Source: Prevotellaceae bacterium UBA1726
GTDB taxonomy: Bacteria; Bacteroidota; Bacteroidia; Bacteroidales; Bacteroidaceae
NCBI GenBank assembly: GCA_002316005.1
Contig: DCIM01000060.1
Location: forward strand, 1,287-10,217
DNA length: 8,931 nucleotides
Reading direction: 5' to 3'
How positions within the stretch are numbered: position 1 is the first letter of the stretch; each line of letters begins with the position of its first letter. This document shows positions 5,445 through 8,931 of this stretch, piece by piece. The translations under genes and the position numbers were made by a program. The notes under the pieces are model-generated. The model was not told the DNA's origin, did no database searches, and saw only the letters and a list, made by a program, of their open reading frames with translations.

Positions 5445-6815
5445 TTACTTGCTCAAGAAAGCATCAACCTTCTTGGCGATGTCGCGACCAGAAGCCATGG
5501 CACGGACAACAAGCGAAGCACCACTTGCAGCATCACCCGCAACAAACACATTCTCTGGGAACTCTGGTTGCTGTGGCTTGAGAAAGCCCATTGCCAACAG
5601 GACGAGTTCGCAACGGATAACCTCTGGTTTGCCTGCCTCTACCATTATTGGGCGACCGCCCTCTGGATTTGGTTGCCAGTCGATTGGCTGAACCTTCACT
5701 CCGACAAGTTTGCCATCCTTGCCAATGAACTCCAACGAGTTGATGTTCCAACGGCGAGTACAACCTTCCTCGTGACTTGAAGTGGTCTTCAGTGTGCGAG
5801 GCCAGTTTGGCCAAGGGTTCTGCGGGTCAACAGGACCTTCAACTGGCTTTGGCATAATCTCAATCTGAGTGACGCTCTTGCAACCCTGACGATGAGAAGT
5901 ACCGATACAATCCGAACCAGTGTCACCACCACCGATGACAAGCACATCCTTACCCTTTGCTGTCACGCGCTCCTCCTTCGAGAACTCCTGACCAGCAAGA
6001 ACACGGTTCTGCTGAGCCAGCATCTCGAGGGCGAGGTGAACACCCTTGAGTTCGCGTCCAGGAATATTGAGGTCGCGTGCCTGTGGAGTACCTGTTGCCA
6101 CTACATAAGCATCGAACTCACCCCAACCTGAAGGCAACTTGCCCTTCTTTGCAAATTCCTCAATATCGATATTTGCACCATACTTGAAAGTGATGCCCTC
6201 CTCTACGAGGAGATTGATGCGACGGTCGATGATAGCCTTATTGAGTTTGAAGTTTGGAATACCATAACGCAACAAACCACCTGCAGCCTCGTTCTTATCG
6301 AATACGGTCACATCATAACCCTTCTTGTTGAGTCGGTTGGCAGCAACCAATCCCGCAGGACCAGCGCCAATCACAGCCACCTTCTTTCCATTGCGAGGAT
6401 ACGACTGAGGTACGATAAATCCCTCACGCCAAGCACCTTCGGTGATTGCCGCTTCATTCTCGCGGTTGGTTGTTGGTTCGTGGATGGTCATATTCAGTAC
6501 GCATGCCTTCTCGCAGAGGGCAGGACAGATACGACCAGTGAACTCAGGGAAGTCGTTTGTCTCGTTCAGACGCTGATAAGCCAACTCCCATTCGCCTTTG
6601 TAGAGAGCATCGTTCCATTCTGGTGCCTTGTTGCCGAGAGGGCAAGCCCAATGGCAGAATGGTACACCACAATCCATACAGCGACTTGCCTGTTCGCGGC
6701 GTTGTTTTGTATTTAGTGTCTGTTCAACCTCAGAGAAGTCCTTTACTCTGTCATGAACCGGACGGTAACCAGCCTCCTGGCGTGGAACCTCCATAAATGT
6801 TTTTAATTTTCCCAT
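5445..6815 (-). CDS. gltD: Glutamate synthase (NADPH) small subunit
   Basis: A complete 456-residue protein, close to the usual length of about 450-490. It oxidises NADPH through FAD and passes electrons via iron-sulfur clusters to the large subunit GltB, which makes glutamate from glutamine and 2-oxoglutarate in the cytoplasm. Visible motifs in order: N-terminal cysteine clusters C46, C49, C54, C58 and C97, C101, C105, which ligate [4Fe-4S] centres in this family; the FAD-binding motif GAGPAG (150-155); the GGLLRYGIP segment (179-187); the NADPH-binding motif GGGDTG (295-300); and the C-terminal FAD motif VFVAGDAASG (423-432). It lies 13 bases after gltB on the same strand with a strong ribosome binding site, so the two are co-transcribed, and an intrinsic terminator follows. 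The ATG at 6815 is fixed by that site. Nothing is truncated or mutated in the key motifs. Confidence 0.97.
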   Translation of the reverse strand: MGKLKTFMEVPRQEAGYRPVHDRVKDFSEVEQTLNTKQRREQASRCMDCGVPFCHWACPLGNKAPEWNDALYKGEWELAYQRLNETNDFPEFTGRICPALCEKACVLNMTIHEPTTNRENEAAITEGAWREGFIVPQSYPRNGKKVAVIGAGPAGLVAANRLNKKGYDVTVFDKNEAAGGLLRYGIPNFKLNKAIIDRRINLLVEEGITFKYGANIDIEEFAKKGKLPSGWGEFDAYVVATGTPQARDLNIPGRELKGVHLALEMLAQQNRVLAGQEFSKEERVTAKGKDVLVIGGGDTGSDCIGTSHRQGCKSVTQIEIMPKPVEGPVDPQNPWPNWPRTLKTTSSHEEGCTRRWNINSLEFIGKDGKLVGVKVQPIDWQPNPEGGRPIMVEAGKPEVIRCELVLLAMGFLKPQQPEFPENVFVAGDAASGASLVVRAMASGRDIAKKVDAFLSK

Positions 6816-6820
6816 AATGG

Positions 6821-6828
6821 CCTCCTCC
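6821..6828 (-). promoter_or_regulatory. Strong Shine-Dalgarno sequence for gltD
   Basis: GGAGGAGG on the minus strand starts immediately after the TAA stop of gltB and ends 5 bases before the gltD ATG. It is the only strong Shine-Dalgarno sequence in the window; the other starts have A-rich leaders, as is common in Bacteroidetes. It fixes the gltD start and may help couple translation so that the two subunits are made in balance. Confidence 0.75.
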
Positions 6829-8931
6829 TTAATTGTTTATAATTTGCATATTAGCGATCTTCTCCTGCAACTTACGCATCTTCTCTTCCTCGAGCACGCG
6901 CTTGTATTCAATAGGTACTACCTGAATGAAATCCTCAATGTAGCGGTTCCAGTCATCGAGCATCTTACGAGCAAGGGCAGAACCGGTGTAGAGATAATGC
7001 TGACGGATGAGTTCGTGGAGTTCCTTACGGTAAGAAGCCTCCTCGACAAGGTTGATTTCCACCTGATCCATGTTACAGAAGTAGTCGAAGTTGTGGTTCT
7101 TGTCCCAGACATAAGCCACACCACCCGACATACCTGCGGCGAAGTTACGGCCTGTCTCACCGAGCACTACCACACGACCGCCTGTCATGTACTCACAGCA
7201 GTGGTCGCCAGCACCTTCGATTACGGCGATTGCTCCAGAGTTACGAACACCGAAACGCTCACCTACACGACCGTTGACATAGAGTTCACCTGTCGTAGCA
7301 CCATAAAGACCTGTGTTACCAGCAATGATGTTATCCTCGGCAACGAAGTCCTGACTTGAACGGGCAGGTGGCAAGATTGAGATGCGTCCACCTGAGAGAC
7401 CCTTTCCGAAGTAGTCGTTAGCCTCACCTTCGAGTTTGAGGTTGACACCCTTCACAGCGAAAGCACCAAACGACTGACCGGCAGAACCCTTGAACTTAAT
7501 ATTGATGGTTGAATCAGGAAGACCTGCCTCACCGTATTTCTTTGCAATCACACCCGAGAGCATTGTACCAACGGCACGGTCGGTGTTCTTTATCGCATAG
7601 TCGAGATTTATCTCCTCAGCATTGTCAATAGCATTCTGCGCTGCCTTGATAATCATCTCGTCCTTCACACCTTCAACCTTAGTATATTCACCGCGATCCC
7701 AGCAAAGGTCGGTATCACTCTCCTTGTAGAGCAGACGAGAGAAATCGATTGTGCCTTGCTTGGTCGATTTGTCCTGTGGCTTCACCTCAATAAGGTCGGT
7801 GCGACCGATGATATCCTTGAGTTTCTTTGCACCCATCTCTGAGAGGTATTCGCGAACCTGCTCAGCGAGGAACATGAAGAAGTTCTCTACATATTCTGCC
7901 TTACCATGGAAGTGCTCACGGAGTTTCGCATCCTGAGTGGCAACGCCCACAGGACAGGTGTTGGTGTTACACTTACGCATCATCACACAACCGAGTACAA
8001 TCAGTGGCAGTGTACCAAACGAGAACTCATCTGCACCGAGCAATGCCATGAGGATGACATCGCGCGAGGTCTTCAACTGACCGTCTGTCTGCAGACGAAC
8101 CTGATTGCGGAGTCCGTTCTTCACGAGTGTCTGCTGTGTCTCGGCAAGACCAATCTCTGGCGAGATACCAGCGAAACGCATTGAACTTGCAGGCGAAGCA
8201 CCTGTACCGCCCTCTGCACCAGAGATGACGATAAGGTCGGCCTTTGCCTTTGCCACACCGGCAGCAATTGTTCCAACACCACTCTCGGCAACGAGTTTCA
8301 CACTGACAGCCGCTGTTGGGTTGATGTTCTTGAGGTCGTAGATGAGCTGTGCAAGGTCCTCGATAGAATAGATATCATGATGTGGTGGAGGCGAAATCAA
8401 TGTGATGCCTGGGATAGCATTACGAGTCTTGGCAATGATGTCGTTCACCTTGAAACCAGGCAACTGACCACCCTCACCAGGCTTTGCACCCTGTGCCACC
8501 TTAATCTGAATCTCCTCGGCATTGACGAGGTACTCGGCAGTAACACCGAAACGACCTGATGCAATCTGCTTTGTCTTTGACGAAAGGCTCACGCCGTTAA
8601 CCTCTGAGTGATAGCGGGCATTGTCCTCACCACCCTCACCGGTGTTGCTTCGTGCGCCAATCTTATTCATTGCAAGGGCCAGTGCCTCGTGTGCCTCGAT
8701 TGAGAGGGCACCGAACGACATCGCACCTGTCACGAAATGCTTTACTATTGATTCTGCCGACTCTACCTCCTCCATTGGAGTTGGTGTTGCAGCCTTCTTG
8801 AATCCCATGAAGTCGCGGATGAAGATTGGTTTCTCCTTCTCATCGACAATCTTCTCCCACTCCTTGAACTTCTTATACGAACCAAGGCGTGTAGCGAGTT
8901 GCAGTGTAGCGATTGTCTCTGGGTTCCATGC
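6829..8931 (-). CDS. gltB: Glutamate synthase (NADPH) large subunit, C-terminal 700 residues (5' end outside window)
   Basis: The frame is open to the right edge (first visible residues AWNPETIATLQL), so the ATG at 8808 is internal. The missing part, by comparison with the usual length of about 1,500 residues, is the N-terminal glutamine amidotransferase and central domains. The visible part begins inside the FMN-binding synthase domain with SFGALS (72-77), GEGGQLP (152-158), SPPPHHD (180-186) and GAEGGTGASP (238-247). Cysteines 315, 321 and 326 (C-x5-C-x4-C) are the [3Fe-4S] ligands. The C-terminal GXGXG beta-helix domain spans about 480-615 with repeated glycine turns such as GKGLSGGRI and GNTGLYGATTGE. 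The enzyme makes two glutamates from glutamine and 2-oxoglutarate using electrons from GltD. It precedes gltD by 13 bases; the promoter is outside the window. Confidence 0.97.
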   Translation of the reverse strand, partial: AWNPETIATLQLATRLGSYKKFKEWEKIVDEKEKPIFIRDFMGFKKAATPTPMEEVESAESIVKHFVTGAMSFGALSIEAHEALALAMNKIGARSNTGEGGEDNARYHSEVNGVSLSSKTKQIASGRFGVTAEYLVNAEEIQIKVAQGAKPGEGGQLPGFKVNDIIAKTRNAIPGITLISPPPHHDIYSIEDLAQLIYDLKNINPTAAVSVKLVAESGVGTIAAGVAKAKADLIVISGAEGGTGASPASSMRFAGISPEIGLAETQQTLVKNGLRNQVRLQTDGQLKTSRDVILMALLGADEFSFGTLPLIVLGCVMMRKCNTNTCPVGVATQDAKLREHFHGKAEYVENFFMFLAEQVREYLSEMGAKKLKDIIGRTDLIEVKPQDKSTKQGTIDFSRLLYKESDTDLCWDRGEYTKVEGVKDEMIIKAAQNAIDNAEEINLDYAIKNTDRAVGTMLSGVIAKKYGEAGLPDSTINIKFKGSAGQSFGAFAVKGVNLKLEGEANDYFGKGLSGGRISILPPARSSQDFVAEDNIIAGNTGLYGATTGELYVNGRVGERFGVRNSGAIAVIEGAGDHCCEYMTGGRVVVLGETGRNFAAGMSGGVAYVWDKNHNFDYFCNMDQVEINLVEEASYRKELHELIRQHYLYTGSALARKMLDDWNRYIEDFIQVVPIEYKRVLEEEKMRKLQEKIANMQIINN

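Noticed and set aside
6817..7359. A plus-strand open frame of 180 codons
   Set aside because: It lies antisense to the highly conserved end of gltB, has no family resemblance that I recognise and no promoter; it is a by-product of gltB codon use.
8806..8808. ATG as the start of gltB
   Set aside because: The frame continues to the right edge with recognisable GltB sequence, and the known N-terminal domains are missing, so this ATG is internal.

Overview
The window looks like a chromosomal segment of a Bacteroidales bacterium, probably Prevotella-like. The evidence is two perfect matches to the Bacteroidetes primary sigma promoter (TTTG-N20-TATCTTTG), A-rich leaders with almost no Shine-Dalgarno sequence, MG2/TonB-plug proteins of a type typical of Bacteroidetes, and a signal-peptide-bearing TlpA thioredoxin. 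The genus is inferred from protein style only. No tRNA, rRNA, CRISPR array, insertion sequence or phage gene is visible.

Layout. Positions 1-3200, plus strand: two tandem paralogous genes for secreted proteins that end in a TonB-receptor plug-like domain without a beta-barrel. The first is cut at the left edge; the second is complete and has its own promoter. Positions 3201-3285: a convergent gap with a symmetric hairpin that probably terminates transcription from both sides. Positions 3286-4371, minus strand: an exported protein fusing a TlpA-type thioredoxin domain (WCGDC active site) to a nitroreductase-like flavin domain. Positions 4372-4558: a very AT-rich gap with AATT tracts spaced about one helical turn apart. 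Positions 4559-5290, minus: an ABC ATPase of the FecE/BtuD type, with no permease or binding protein next to it. Positions 5291-5444: the ATPase promoter packed against the intrinsic terminator of the upstream operon. Positions 5445-8931, minus: gltD (complete) and the C-terminal 700 residues of gltB, the two subunits of NADPH glutamate synthase, separated by 13 bases with an unusually strong Shine-Dalgarno sequence.

How the parts work together. GltB and GltD form one enzyme that makes glutamate from glutamine and 2-oxoglutarate, and this is ordinary core metabolism. The ATPase and the thioredoxin-nitroreductase gene lie on the same strand after a terminator and may be one transcript, although a 187-base gap separates them and no second consensus promoter was found. 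The two plug-domain proteins are envelope proteins of unknown role. I see no clearly new multi-gene system. The most unusual items are the thioredoxin-nitroreductase fusion, the barrel-less plug paralogs with paired cysteines, and the phased AATT region.
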